64,000 bases of DNA from CATQHS01 sp963422655 (GCA_963422655.1 OY730440.1:2914001-2978000); one strand, 5' to 3'. Counted from the first letter of the stretch, positions 42,091 through 51,947 are shown. Notes: generated from the sequence alone by a model not told the origin. Translations and numbers: made by a program.

Positions 42091-45000
42091 ATGCGTAGAG
42101 TTATACGTCATTGTCTCATACCAGTGTCTGCGGGTCTAGTGGTGGGTTTGCTGGCTGCCGTTGTTGCGGGGGGGGGGGGGGGGATAGCTGCTCTGTCGAC
42201 TCAGCCCAAGGCGCAGACGCCTGTAGTTAACATTCCAGCTCCCGTATTCAGGTATGACGGTGGCCCTACTGGTACTGTCTTTGACGGCTCTAAGGTAGAG
42301 AGACAAAGCCAGTCCGATGTAAATACGATCAAGGATCTGGTAGAAGGTACTATCGTTGTCTCGTTTGATGTTGATCATCCTGGATTGAGTGCTATCGTAT
42401 GTGCATCTGATTCGGGTGATAAGCACAGTGAGTTTTGCTTGCAACTTGATAGCCATGGCTTATATGGTAGTTCAGCACGTGAAAATAAGAGTATTATACA
42501 GGACATTTTTATAAGGAAGTCAACCGACACCAGCCGTGTAACTGCAGTACTATCGGTCTCGCGATCTGCAGGCACGTTTCTTATGACTAGCCAGGACCTG
42601 GGTGCTACGCAGCAGAATTTATCAGCGACTTCGTTTTTGAGTTCCGTCAGAAATATTGACAGTCTTTTGGTAGGTGCCAACCGTAATAGACGCGGGTATG
42701 AGAGGCGCATGAATGGAACTATCTACTTTGTAGAAATTTATAGTGTGCCTTTCACTGAGCAGCAGGCTGCGGCCAAGATCAAAGAGAGCTATATATCCTT
42801 TCCTGGCAGGGTATCCTATATTCGGACTGGAGATAGAAGGTTCCAGTTCAACATCCAACCACCGATCGGGGATTTGACAGCTACTTATAGTTGGAGTTTC
42901 CCAGGAGGAGGCACATCCGCTCAACAGAGCCCGATGTGGACAGCACCGACCGACGGTTCAGATCCGTTTAAGAATTCTGTTCCAGCCAAGGTTACCGTCA
43001 CGGCAACGATATCGTCATCCGGTGTTCACCACGGCTATGGAGAGACCACAACCTTTTATATGGCACCAGATGCCAGTCATGTCAGTCAGTCGCCTTACTC
43101 TCATACTCAAGTGTTCAAGAATGGCGAAGATGGATTCAGTTGCTACCGTCTTCCAGTGATTATCCGTGCCGGTAATGGTGATCTTCTCGTTTTTGCGGAG
43201 GGACGACCGACTTGTGGGGGTGACTTCCAGAAAGGCATGGTGATTGTCATGAAACGTAGTGTTGATAATGGTATGACCTGGGGACCTTTGCAGATCATCG
43301 CAGAAAACATTCTTCCCAACGGTGAACAGTGGGCAGCGCAGAACCCTACTGCCGTGCTCGATATGGCTGACCCTGATCATCAGGACGGTAAAGTCGTTCT
43401 TCTCCATACTGTGAATGAACATAACATATGGGACAATATAGCCGGCACTGGTGTTCGTCGGTTCATCACATCTTGGAGCGGTGATCATGGCTATACCTGG
43501 AACCAGTATCAGGTTGGTTTGCCTTCTGGGACCAACGATGGGGATATTACTAACCAGGTCTTTAGACCACACGATCCTGACTACACAGCAGTTTATGACT
43601 CTACCTACGCTGCAAATAACTATGCTTCAGACCCGGCTTGGTCTTTTGGACATCCAACGACTGGACACTCGATCCAACTCAAACATGGAAACTCTGAGAC
43701 CAACGGGCGACTATTGATAACCGGTACTTATTCGGAGCCTACGAAAAACGCTGGTAAAGAAAATTTCAACTTCAAAAATTATGTCTTTTGGAGCGATGAC
43801 CACGGTAGAACCTGGGAGATCGGCGGTGAGGTTGACTCGACTACTTACAATATGAACGAGGCAATTACGGTAGAACTTGAGAATGGTGATCTGCTCATTA
43901 ACTCTCGTGCATATGAGGGACCCTCAGCTAAAGATAGAGTAGAGAGGGTACTAGCGCTTGCATCTTTTGATGACGATGGGAAAGTCAGTTTTAGTAAACC
44001 TCGACTAGAGCCTGTGCTGACAACGCGGGCCACTGCAGTCGGTATGGCTCGTATGACTACTAGTGATCAGGCTGTTTTCGGGGGCGAGAGCAGGATCGCT
44101 TACACCGGCCCTAATGATACGGCTAGCAGTCGACGCAAGAATATGTCCTTCTGGATGTCAAAGGATGAGAGTAAGACTTGGGATGCATACGGGTCAATAC
44201 CTAAGCTTTTGACCAAAGGCCATTCTGGGTACAGCGATGTCGTAGCGTTGCCGGATGCTCGGGTGGGGATCATCTATGAAGGAAGATTGACAACAGGTAA
44301 GTTTGATGAAGAGGGTGGTGGGTTCTTATTTCTTTCTGCGTCTCTTCATTGGTTGTCTGATGGTGTTGATCAGCGGGCGCTCATTCGCCATGACGCGTCC
44401 GAGGCGGTCTTCGACGGGTCTTCGGGTGTTGATCTCTCAGGGTCGGTTGGCGATGTCAACGATATGGCGGAAGGGTCGGTGGTGGTGTCGTTCAAGACCG
44501 CTGAGATCAACGCTGCTCAGGTTTTGTTTTCGGGTTCGGATTCTGGTGACGCCGACAGCGTGTGGTCGTTGGCTCAAACCGCAGACGGGCGTTTCGGAGT
44601 GTATGCCCGTAATGACGGCACCGACGTGAACGTCACGGCTTTCGACCGGGATCTGGTGACCGATGGTCTGTGGCATCGCATGGCGGTGACGGTCGGACCC
44701 GAAGGCACCGAAATCTACGTGGACGGCCAGCACGTCGCCCACGGAGAATCGACCGGCTTCTTCGGCGATGTCGACGACCTCGACACCATGCACCTGGGAG
44801 GCGTCGTCACCTCTGGCGGGACGGCGAGGTTCTGGAACGGTTCGATCGGTACCTTGGAGATCTTCGACGGGGTTCTCACCGTAGAACAAGCAGTATCAGC
44901 CACCCAACCCGCAGCCATGCCGGTAGCAGCCTTCCATGTCGACCGGAACCTCACCGACTCCAACGCGATCACGCTAAGTGACGAACCCGGCGGAAACGAG

Positions 45001-45507
45001 CTCGTCGAAAACTATTTGCCGCAATGGGTCTGCAATGAGCTGGCCGCCTCTTGGGCAGTCGGCGCCACTTTCACAGCCCCCGACTCGGTAACCGGCCAAG
45101 GCCGGGTATTTCACAGCCGCGACGCCTTGTCGACCGCCTCGCTGATGCTGGGAATCTGGGACACCGGCGACGGTAGCCGAATCGGCCTTCGGTACGACGG
45201 GCCGGTCGCCTCGGAATGGGATCTGGCCGTGCCGTACGACGAATACAGCGGGAAGAAAGTATCGATGATCGCGGTGCTGGGCCCAGTCAACTCCTACCTG
45301 ATCATCAACGGCGAAACCGTACACACCGAGCCCACTCCCGTACCCGAAGGCCCACCAGTCTGGCACCCTGCCAACACCACCATCGGAACCACCAACACCG
45401 ACCACACCCTCAACACCAACCTCGAATCGGTAGCCATCTGGAAAGGCATCGTCCCCTCCACCCAACTCGCCCAATCACTCACCCTCGCCCACAACATCAC
45501 CCGATAA
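42091..45507 (+). CDS. Secreted sialidase (exo-alpha-sialidase) with LamG-like domains
   Basis: A 1138-residue extracellular protein: N-terminal signal region with hydrophobic segment (LIPVSAGLVVGLLAAVVAGGGGG), a LamG/concanavalin-like domain (about 50-230), a sialidase beta-propeller with the YRLP (FRIP-type) motif in FSCYRLPVIIRAGNGDLLVFAEG and four Asp-box-like repeats (SVDNGMTWG, SGDHGYTWN, SDDHGRTWE, SKDESKTWD), then at least one more LamG-like domain (FDGSSGVDLSGSVGDVNDMAEGSVVVSFK). The ATG at 42091 has GGAGGAG upstream. The first two thirds (to about 44380) are AT-rich, the last third GC-rich, so the gene looks mosaic. It probably releases sialic acid from glycans. A run of 16 G lies in the signal region. 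Confidence 0.88.
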   Translation: MRRVIRHCLIPVSAGLVVGLLAAVVAGGGGGIAALSTQPKAQTPVVNIPAPVFRYDGGPTGTVFDGSKVERQSQSDVNTIKDLVEGTIVVSFDVDHPGLSAIVCASDSGDKHSEFCLQLDSHGLYGSSARENKSIIQDIFIRKSTDTSRVTAVLSVSRSAGTFLMTSQDLGATQQNLSATSFLSSVRNIDSLLVGANRNRRGYERRMNGTIYFVEIYSVPFTEQQAAAKIKESYISFPGRVSYIRTGDRRFQFNIQPPIGDLTATYSWSFPGGGTSAQQSPMWTAPTDGSDPFKNSVPAKVTVTATISSSGVHHGYGETTTFYMAPDASHVSQSPYSHTQVFKNGEDGFSCYRLPVIIRAGNGDLLVFAEGRPTCGGDFQKGMVIVMKRSVDNGMTWGPLQIIAENILPNGEQWAAQNPTAVLDMADPDHQDGKVVLLHTVNEHNIWDNIAGTGVRRFITSWSGDHGYTWNQYQVGLPSGTNDGDITNQVFRPHDPDYTAVYDSTYAANNYASDPAWSFGHPTTGHSIQLKHGNSETNGRLLITGTYSEPTKNAGKENFNFKNYVFWSDDHGRTWEIGGEVDSTTYNMNEAITVELENGDLLINSRAYEGPSAKDRVERVLALASFDDDGKVSFSKPRLEPVLTTRATAVGMARMTTSDQAVFGGESRIAYTGPNDTASSRRKNMSFWMSKDESKTWDAYGSIPKLLTKGHSGYSDVVALPDARVGIIYEGRLTTGKFDEEGGGFLFLSASLHWLSDGVDQRALIRHDASEAVFDGSSGVDLSGSVGDVNDMAEGSVVVSFKTAEINAAQVLFSGSDSGDADSVWSLAQTADGRFGVYARNDGTDVNVTAFDRDLVTDGLWHRMAVTVGPEGTEIYVDGQHVAHGESTGFFGDVDDLDTMHLGGVVTSGGTARFWNGSIGTLEIFDGVLTVEQAVSATQPAAMPVAAFHVDRNLTDSNAITLSDEPGGNELVENYLPQWVCNELAASWAVGATFTAPDSVTGQGRVFHSRDALSTASLMLGIWDTGDGSRIGLRYDGPVASEWDLAVPYDEYSGKKVSMIAVLGPVNSYLIINGETVHTEPTPVPEGPPVWHPANTTIGTTNTDHTLNTNLESVAIWKGIVPSTQLAQSLTLAHNITR
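42168..42183. repeat. Poly-G tract (16 G) in the sialidase signal-peptide coding region
   Basis: Sixteen consecutive G bases encode the end of one Ala and five Gly codons. Tract length 16 keeps the frame open; a gain or loss of one base would stop expression early. This is the usual geometry of a slipped-strand phase-variation switch. It could also be an assembly or sequencing artefact. Confidence 0.75.
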
Positions 45508-45773
45508 CAACACGATGATTGATTGCGTTCTGGTCCACTGTTGGTCCTGCCGCCCACCATAGCCTGAACTAAATGTCTCCTCAATCAAGGTTATCAATGA
45601 GGTTCTTGAAAAGCGGCCATCCGGCCCAATAAGATGAGCCCTATACCGCCGAGTAGTAGTAGAATACCGGCTTGGGTCCCGGACATTTCGCCACGTTCTC
45701 ATAGTGATGGCCCCAAGGGGGCTCCACGCCGAGGTGCACTTTGGTGTCGCTTGGCGACCCTAGAGTGCCGGGG

Positions 45774-46499
45774 GTGCGTAAGCTGCTGTCAGCTCGTTGG
45801 ATCGCCTCGCACCTGTTCGTAGTGACAGTGGTGGTGATAATGGTCAACCTCGGGTTCTGGCAGCTCCGCCGCCTCGACGAACGCCAGGTGATCAACGCCG
45901 CGGTTGCGGCCGCCATGGAACAGGCCCCTGTCGATATCGGCGATCTGTTGACCATGAGCGAGTTACCGCCCGACTACACCGCCACGAAAGCCGAGGGCCG
46001 TTATGTCGGTGATTCCGAGGTGCTCATCGCCAACCGCAGCTTCGAGGGTCGAGCCGGGTCGTGGCTGGCCACCCCCCTCCGGCTCGACGACGGCCGGCTG
46101 GTGATGGTGGTGCGAGGCTGGATACCCCGCCTGAGCGTGGCCGGGATCGACGAACGCCCAACCAGCGCCCCGCCGGGCCGGGTCACCGTCATCGGCTTGG
46201 CCTTCGGTTCCGTCGGCGGAGGCCGGGTCGGGGTCAAGGACCCGGGCGAGACACCGGAGATCTCTCGTCCCGACCTCGACCGCTTCGAGGAGGTCACCGG
46301 GCTCGACGTGGCCGATGTCTGGATCCGGTTGCGGCGCCAGAGTACCGGACCGGGCGAACTGCCGGTCCCGGTGCCACTGCCCTCTCTCAGTGAGGGCTCC
46401 CATCTCTCCTACGCCTTCCAGTGGTTCTTCTTCTCAGCCGGCGCCGTCGTGGTATACGGGCTGATCCTGGGCCGGGCGAGACGGGACCGGAGCCTCTGA
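45774..46499 (+). CDS. SURF1-family protein
   Basis: A 241-residue membrane protein with two hydrophobic ends, near residues 10-30 (LFVVTVVVIMVNLGFWQLRRLDER) and near the C-terminus (FQWFFFSAGAVVVYGLILGR). The LGFWQLRRL signature and the RGWIPR segment are typical of SURF1. SURF1 assists assembly or heme insertion of cytochrome c oxidase. The GTG at 45774 is my choice; a longer reading from 45741 is possible. No oxidase gene is in the window. Confidence 0.87.
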   Translation: MRKLLSARWIASHLFVVTVVVIMVNLGFWQLRRLDERQVINAAVAAAMEQAPVDIGDLLTMSELPPDYTATKAEGRYVGDSEVLIANRSFEGRAGSWLATPLRLDDGRLVMVVRGWIPRLSVAGIDERPTSAPPGRVTVIGLAFGSVGGGRVGVKDPGETPEISRPDLDRFEEVTGLDVADVWIRLRRQSTGPGELPVPVPLPSLSEGSHLSYAFQWFFFSAGAVVVYGLILGRARRDRSL

Positions 46500-46581
46500 C
46501 CCGGGTGGTCCTGATGGCCAGGGCTGGGCCCTTTCGCCCGGTTCGGGTACCCTGGACCAACTCAGGGCCGAAAGGACCGGT

Positions 46582-47466
46582 ATGGCGCGATTCGGACGAG
46601 TGCTGACGGCCATGGTCACGCCGTTCACCGAGACCGGCGCCCTCGACCTCGACGGAGCCCAACAGTTGGCCCGATGGCTGGTCGAGAACGGCAGCGAAGG
46701 ATTGGTGGTGGCCGGTACCACGGGGGAGAGCCCCACCCTCACCCACGACGAACAGGTCGACTTGGTGGCTGCGGTGGCCGAAGCCACCGACGTTGCGGTA
46801 ATAGCAGGCGCCGGGAGCAACGACACCCGAGCCGGGATCGACCTCACCGAGCGCTGCACCGCGGCCGGGGCCTCGGGACTCCTGCACCCGGCCGGTTACT
46901 ACAACCGGCCGTCCCAGGCTGGACTCGCCGCCCATTTCCGAGCCTGCGCCGCCGCTACCTACCTGCCTGTCGTCCTCTACGACATCCCGGTGCGGACCGG
47001 ACGTAAGATCGCCACCGAGACCATGGCCGCCTTGGCCCATGAGGTCCCCAACATCGTGGCCGTGAAGGACGCAGCCGGCCAACCCGGCGAGACGGCCCGG
47101 TTGCTCGATCTGGCCCCCGACGGCTTCGAGGTGTACTCCGGCGACGATTCGCTCACCCTTCCCCTGCTGGCCATCGGCGCGGTGGGCACCATCGGCGTGG
47201 CCACCCACTGGGCCGGCAAGGAGGTGGCGGCCATGTTCGATGCCTTCGAGAGCGGGGACGTGGCCTCAGCGACCGTCCTCAACCGGTCGCTGATCGGTTC
47301 CTACCGGTTCGAGGCCGGCGACGATGCCCCCAACCCGGTGCCGACCAAGTGCATCCTGCGGGTGCTGGGCCAGCCGGCCGGACCCTGTCGGCTGCCCATG
47401 GGCCCTGAACCCGCGGGGCTGGAGGCCGAGGCTCGGGCCCTGCTCGAGGACCTTGGGAAGATCTGA
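46582..47466 (+). CDS. dapA: 4-hydroxy-tetrahydrodipicolinate synthase
   Basis: A 294-residue aldolase that condenses pyruvate with aspartate semialdehyde, the first step to diaminopimelate. The active-site motifs are GTTGES (near 45-50), HPAGYYNRPSQ, YDIPVRTGR and VAVKDAAG with Schiff-base Lys about 162. The ATG at 46582 follows AAAGGACC. It precedes rnj by 24 bases, as in Mycobacterium (dapA-rnj). Confidence 0.97.
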   Translation: MARFGRVLTAMVTPFTETGALDLDGAQQLARWLVENGSEGLVVAGTTGESPTLTHDEQVDLVAAVAEATDVAVIAGAGSNDTRAGIDLTERCTAAGASGLLHPAGYYNRPSQAGLAAHFRACAAATYLPVVLYDIPVRTGRKIATETMAALAHEVPNIVAVKDAAGQPGETARLLDLAPDGFEVYSGDDSLTLPLLAIGAVGTIGVATHWAGKEVAAMFDAFESGDVASATVLNRSLIGSYRFEAGDDAPNPVPTKCILRVLGQPAGPCRLPMGPEPAGLEAEARALLEDLGKI

Positions 47467-47490
47467 CCGCGAGCCCAGCCGCCCCCAGCC

Positions 47491-49149
47491 GTGGCTGACA
47501 CTGTTGCCGTCACCTTCTTGGGTGGCTTGGGCGAGATCGGGCGCAACTGCGCAGTGATCGAAACCGGCGGGCGTCGGGTGCTGCTCGACTGCGGCCGGAT
47601 GTTCGCCGGCGACGACCTGCCCGGAGTCGATTCGGTTCTTCCCGACTTCGAATGGCTGCTGGACCGGGGCGGGGTGGAAGCATGCATAGCCACCCACGCC
47701 CATGAGGATCACATCGGCGGGCTCCCGCACCTGCTGAGACACGTCAAGTTCCCGATCTACGGGTCCCGTTTCACACTGGGGATGGTCCGCCACAAGTTGA
47801 CCGAGGCCGGGCTGACGGGTCGCGCCCAACTGCGGGAGATCGGCGACGGTGACCGGTTGGCCGTCGGCCCCTTCGACTGCGAGTTCCTGCCGGTCACTCA
47901 CTCGGTGCCCAGCGGGCTGATCACTGCCTTCCGAACTGCCCAGGGTGTCATCTTGCATTCCAGCGACTTCAAGCTCGACCTCACCCCGGTCGACGGGCGG
48001 CGCACGGATCTGTCCCGGATCGGGGGCATCGCCAACACCGAGGGGATCCGGCTGCTGCTGGCCGACTCGACCAACGCCGACGCTCCCGGTTCGTCCCGTT
48101 CGGAGAAGGAGATCGGGGCGGTGCTGCACGATGTGATCGCCCGCGAGCACGGCCGGCGCGTGATCGTCGGGGCGTTTGCGAGCCACATCCACCGCATCCA
48201 GCAGATCGCCGATGCTGCGGTGGAGATGGGTCGCATCGTGATACCGCTGGGGTTGTCCATGCTGCGCAACGTGAAGCTGGCCCGCGATGTGGGGGTCCTT
48301 CGGGTACCCGATCACGCCTTGGGCAACACCGAAGACCTGGATTTGGTCGACCCGGCCCGAGTGATCGTCGTCTGCACCGGATCCCAGGGCGAACCCAGAG
48401 CGGCCATCACCCGGATGGCTCAGGGTCAGAGCAAGTGGTTGGAGATCGGCGCCGATGACACGGTGATCTTCAGCTCTCATCCCATTCCCGGCAATGAGGC
48501 GGCGGTGGCCTCGGTGCGCAACGGGCTGGCTCGGCGGGGTGCTCGGGTCGTGCACAGCGGCCACGTCGACGTTCATACCTCGGGTCACGGCAAACAGGAG
48601 GAGCTGAAGGTGCTGCACTCGGTGGCCGTACCGGAGTGGTTCGTGCCCGTTCACGGGGAATACGAGCATCTGGTGGCCCACGCCCACTTGGCCCGGGAGA
48701 TGGGCATGGTCGCCTCCCGAGTGGTGGTCTGCTCCGATGGGGACCGGATCGAGCTGGTCGACGACGGCCTGCGCAGCGCGGGCTCGGTCGGCGGCGATCA
48801 CCTCTATGTGGACGGGACCGTGGGAGATTTGGGCTGCACCGTTCTCGGTGACCGCCGCATCCTCGGTGCCGACGGTTTCGTGGCGGTAGTAGTGCACGTC
48901 GACACCGAACGGCGTGAGATCGTGGCCGGACCCGATGTAGTGTCCCGGGGTTGGGTGGAGCAGCCGGCCTTGGCCGCCCATGAGACTGCTGTAGCCGACG
49001 CCGTCGCTGTTGATCTGGAGACGGCTCTGGGAGATCCCGGCGCCGACTTGGGCGAGTTGGCTCGGCTGGTCCGCCGAGCCGCGGGCCACACCGTAAGCGA
49101 GCGGACTCGTCGGCGGCCCATGATCGTCCCGGTAGTGCGCGAAGGCTGA
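47491..49149 (+). CDS. rnj: Ribonuclease J
   Basis: A 552-residue metallo-beta-lactamase/beta-CASP ribonuclease with endo- and 5'-exonuclease activity, used in mRNA and rRNA processing. The zinc motif THAHEDHIGG is near residues 68-77, followed by HSS and further beta-CASP motifs (VCTGSQGEP, SSHPIPGNE, HSGHVDVHTSGHGKQ) and the PVHGEYEHL segment. The start is a GTG at 47491. Co-directional with dapA, which is 24 bases upstream. Confidence 0.95.
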   Translation: MADTVAVTFLGGLGEIGRNCAVIETGGRRVLLDCGRMFAGDDLPGVDSVLPDFEWLLDRGGVEACIATHAHEDHIGGLPHLLRHVKFPIYGSRFTLGMVRHKLTEAGLTGRAQLREIGDGDRLAVGPFDCEFLPVTHSVPSGLITAFRTAQGVILHSSDFKLDLTPVDGRRTDLSRIGGIANTEGIRLLLADSTNADAPGSSRSEKEIGAVLHDVIAREHGRRVIVGAFASHIHRIQQIADAAVEMGRIVIPLGLSMLRNVKLARDVGVLRVPDHALGNTEDLDLVDPARVIVVCTGSQGEPRAAITRMAQGQSKWLEIGADDTVIFSSHPIPGNEAAVASVRNGLARRGARVVHSGHVDVHTSGHGKQEELKVLHSVAVPEWFVPVHGEYEHLVAHAHLAREMGMVASRVVVCSDGDRIELVDDGLRSAGSVGGDHLYVDGTVGDLGCTVLGDRRILGADGFVAVVVHVDTERREIVAGPDVVSRGWVEQPALAAHETAVADAVAVDLETALGDPGADLGELARLVRRAAGHTVSERTRRRPMIVPVVREG

Positions 49150-49167
49150 TCCGTCGATTCGAACCGA

Positions 49168-50286
49168 TCAGGAGCCGAGAAGGGTGAGGGGATCTACGTA
49201 GGGCCGGTCCAGGGCTTCGGCCACGGCCGGTTCGGTGATATGACCGGCCCTGGCTGTCAGGCCGGCTCGCAGAGTGGGGTCCTGCTTCAAGGCCTCGGCC
49301 GGGCCTTGGTCGGCCAAGCGCACCACGTAAGGCAAAGTGGCGTTGTTCAGAGCCTGGGTGGAGGTGCGGGGCACGGCGCCGGGCATGTTGGTCACGCAAT
49401 AGTGCACCACCCCGCCGGTTACGTAGGTCGGGTCGGTGTGGGTGGTGGGTCGGGAGGTCTCGACGCAGCCGCCTTGGTCGATGGCGACATCGACTATCAC
49501 CGACCCCGGCCGCATATTCTCGACCATCGCAGTCGTCACCAGATGCGGGGCTCGGGCGCCGGGCACCAAAACGGCGCCTATCACCAGATCGGCGCCGATC
49601 ACGGCCGTTTCCAGGGTCGCCGTGTTCGAGTACAGCGTCCGCAGGGCGGCGCCGAACCGGGCAGACAGCGACTCCAGCACGGCTGCGTCCCGGTCTACCA
49701 CGGTGACATCGGCCTGCAAACCGACGGCCATCTCGATCGCGTTGCGCCCCACCACCCCGCCGCCGATGACTGTCACCGTCGCCGGTGGCACGCCGGGCAC
49801 GCCACCGAGCAGCACGCCCCGGCCTCCGGCCGCAGCTTCCAGGCTCCGAGCCCCGGCCTGGATGGACATGCGGCCGGCCACTTGCGACATGGGAGCCAGC
49901 AAGGGTCGGCACCCGTCGGGTCTGGCCACCGATTCGTAGGCGATGGCGGTGGCTCCGCTGGCCAGGAGGTCGCGGGCCTGGTCCGGATCTGGGGCCAGAT
50001 GCAGGTAAGCGAACAGTGTGTGGTGGGGGCGGAGCCGGGTCCGTTCGATGGCCTGGGGTTCTTTCACCTTGACGATCAGCTCAGCCCGGGCGAACACCTC
50101 ATCGGCGTCCTCGGCTATGTCGGCGCCGCGGTCGGCGTACTCCTCGTCGGAGAATCCAGCCCCGCACCCGGCTCGTCTCTGTACGAAGACCTCGTGACCA
50201 CGGCGGACCACCTCGGTGACGCTGTCCGGTGTCAGTCCGACTCGCCCTTCCTCGTTCCTGATCTCGGTCGGGACGCCGATCCGCAT
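49168..50286 (-). CDS. ald: Alanine dehydrogenase
   Basis: A 372-residue NAD-dependent enzyme that interconverts alanine and pyruvate plus ammonia. The N-terminal opening MRIGVPTEIRNEEGRVGLTP is family-typical, VIVKVKEPQ contains a substrate Lys, and the nucleotide motif is TVIGGGVVGRNA (near 170). From the ATG at 50284-50286 it has a GGGGGA Shine-Dalgarno. An Lrp/AldR-like remnant lies head-to-head upstream. Confidence 0.95.
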   Translation of the reverse strand: MRIGVPTEIRNEEGRVGLTPDSVTEVVRRGHEVFVQRRAGCGAGFSDEEYADRGADIAEDADEVFARAELIVKVKEPQAIERTRLRPHHTLFAYLHLAPDPDQARDLLASGATAIAYESVARPDGCRPLLAPMSQVAGRMSIQAGARSLEAAAGGRGVLLGGVPGVPPATVTVIGGGVVGRNAIEMAVGLQADVTVVDRDAAVLESLSARFGAALRTLYSNTATLETAVIGADLVIGAVLVPGARAPHLVTTAMVENMRPGSVIVDVAIDQGGCVETSRPTTHTDPTYVTGGVVHYCVTNMPGAVPRTSTQALNNATLPYVVRLADQGPAEALKQDPTLRAGLTARAGHITEPAVAEALDRPYVDPLTLLGS

Positions 50287-50364
50287 GATTCCCCCTGTCA
50301 CCGATGGCTTGTCGGGCCATCCGGGCTGTGCCGATACAAGCTACCGGCCGCCTTTACCTGATAA

Positions 50365-50596
50365 ATCGATCGCCGCATCCTCAATGAGCTCCAGGTCGAT
50401 GGCCGGATGCCCAACGACCGCGACCTCCTGGACCGGGCCCTGGACGTTTTCGTGGAGTTGCACTTGGCCGTGGCCGACCACCGGGACTTCGAGCGGATCC
50501 ACAACCAGTACCTGTCCAGGCTCAGCGGGGTGGCCTGGCTCCGCTCCAGCTTCGCCATCGGCACCGTCTACCAGACCACGCCATCACCTGTGACGG
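50365..50596 (+). pseudogene. Internally deleted Lrp/AsnC (AldR-like) regulator remnant
   Basis: One frame reads IDRRILNELQVDGRMPN, the start of an Lrp/AsnC regulator, and passes directly into ALDVFVELHL ... YLSRLSGVAWLRSSFAIGTVYQTTP, the C-terminal RAM domain. About 60 residues including the helix-turn-helix are missing at 50415. Two stop codons (TGA TAA, 50359-50364) precede it, and it has no proper stop. In actinobacteria an AldR regulator is usually divergent from ald, exactly this position. Confidence 0.75.
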
Positions 50597-50606
50597 CTCG
50601 AGCCCC

Positions 50607-51863
50607 TCATACGGGGGCGGTGCCGGCGGCCTGGGTGCCGACGGCGAGGTTCTTGAACGGTACGCCCTTGTCGACGCTCACGTCGCGGGGCAGGCCCAAC
50701 ACCCGGTCGCCGATGATGTTGCGCTGGATCTCGTCGGTTCCGCCGGCGATGCCGGCCTGCAAGGTCGTGAGGGCGTCGCGTTGCCAGGTTCCGTCCGGGG
50801 CGTGCTGCCAGGCGATGCCGCTGACGCCCACTAATTCCATGGACAGGTCCCGGTACAGGTCGAGGAGAATCGACCCTTGCAGCTTGCCCACTGATCCACC
50901 CGGTCCGGGGGTCTTTCCCGCCTCGAGCTCGGCTCGGGTCCGCATCGAGACCAGCGACTTGCAGGTTTCGAGGATCCGTAGCCGCATCAGCTTCTGGCGC
51001 AAGCGAGGATCGCTGACCGTGCCCCGCTCGAGGCATTCCTCGATGAGGAGGTCGGATCGTTCGGTGTCGATGCCCTCGGTGGCGCCGGCGCCAATGGCCA
51101 CCCGTTCGTACATGAGCATGGCCGTGGCCATGGCCCAGCCCTTGTCGACGGCGCCCAACAGGTTGGCGGCTGGTATGTGGACGCCGGTGAAGAAGATCTC
51201 GTTGAAAACCTGGCCGCCGTCGATCTGGTGGATGGGCCGGATCTCGATTCCCGGTGCGTCCATGGGCACGATGAACATGGATATGCCGGCGTGTTTGGGC
51301 ACCTCAGGGTTGGTGCGAGCGATGATGATGCCGTAGTGGCACAGATGGGCCAGGGTGGTCCACACCTTCTGACCGTTGAGCACCCATTCGTCGCCGTCTC
51401 GGACGGCTCGGGTCTGGAGGCTGGCCACGTCGGAGCCGGCGCCGGGTTCGGAAAACATCTGGCACCAGACTTCTTCGGCGGTGATGTTCTTGGCCAGGTA
51501 GGCGGCCTTTTGCGCATCGGTTCCGTACTCGGCCAGCATGGGTAGGCACATGCCGTGGGAGATGGTCAGCTCGTAGGTCATGTTCGGGTACTTGGCGTAC
51601 TCCTCCCGCCAGGCCTGTTCGTGAGCTCTGGTGAGCCCGGCCCCGCCGTACTCCTCGGGGTAGACCAGCCCGGCCAGCCCGGCCTCGGCCAGGGCTTTCT
51701 GGAAGCGTTGGCCGGCCTGCAGCCGTAACTCGCCTCGGGGGTCGGCCCGTCCGCCGACATGGATGCCAGCGGCGTGCTCTTCGAGGAAGGTTCGGCAGCG
51801 GGCTCTGAACTCGGCGTCTTCGGTGGGGGAGAGGACCTCGGCCTGGCGGCGGGTCTCGGCCAT
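50607..51863 (-). CDS. Acyl-CoA dehydrogenase
   Basis: A 418-residue flavoenzyme of the acyl-CoA dehydrogenase family. Family segments are MFSEPGAGSDVASLQTRAVRDGDEWVLNGQKVWTT (FAD and substrate contacts) and the C-terminal QAGIAGGTDEIQRNIIGDRVLGLPRD. I chose the ATG at 51861-51863; a longer reading to 52040 has no family similarity. It belongs to the type often found in long-chain or steroid degradation clusters of actinobacteria, but the substrate is not known. Confidence 0.93.
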   Translation of the reverse strand: MAETRRQAEVLSPTEDAEFRARCRTFLEEHAAGIHVGGRADPRGELRLQAGQRFQKALAEAGLAGLVYPEEYGGAGLTRAHEQAWREEYAKYPNMTYELTISHGMCLPMLAEYGTDAQKAAYLAKNITAEEVWCQMFSEPGAGSDVASLQTRAVRDGDEWVLNGQKVWTTLAHLCHYGIIIARTNPEVPKHAGISMFIVPMDAPGIEIRPIHQIDGGQVFNEIFFTGVHIPAANLLGAVDKGWAMATAMLMYERVAIGAGATEGIDTERSDLLIEECLERGTVSDPRLRQKLMRLRILETCKSLVSMRTRAELEAGKTPGPGGSVGKLQGSILLDLYRDLSMELVGVSGIAWQHAPDGTWQRDALTTLQAGIAGGTDEIQRNIIGDRVLGLPRDVSVDKGVPFKNLAVGTQAAGTAPV

Positions 51864-51947
51864 CTGATCTCTCGTCTCTGAGCTCTGGTCTTTCGGTGGG
51901 GCACCGCCAGGGGCGACCTCTCCGGTTGTCACACCTAGGTTAGGACC

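Noticed and set aside
45508..45773. Gap between the sialidase and SURF1 genes
   Set aside because: Checked for a terminator, small RNA or gene fragment; only weak local stems were found.
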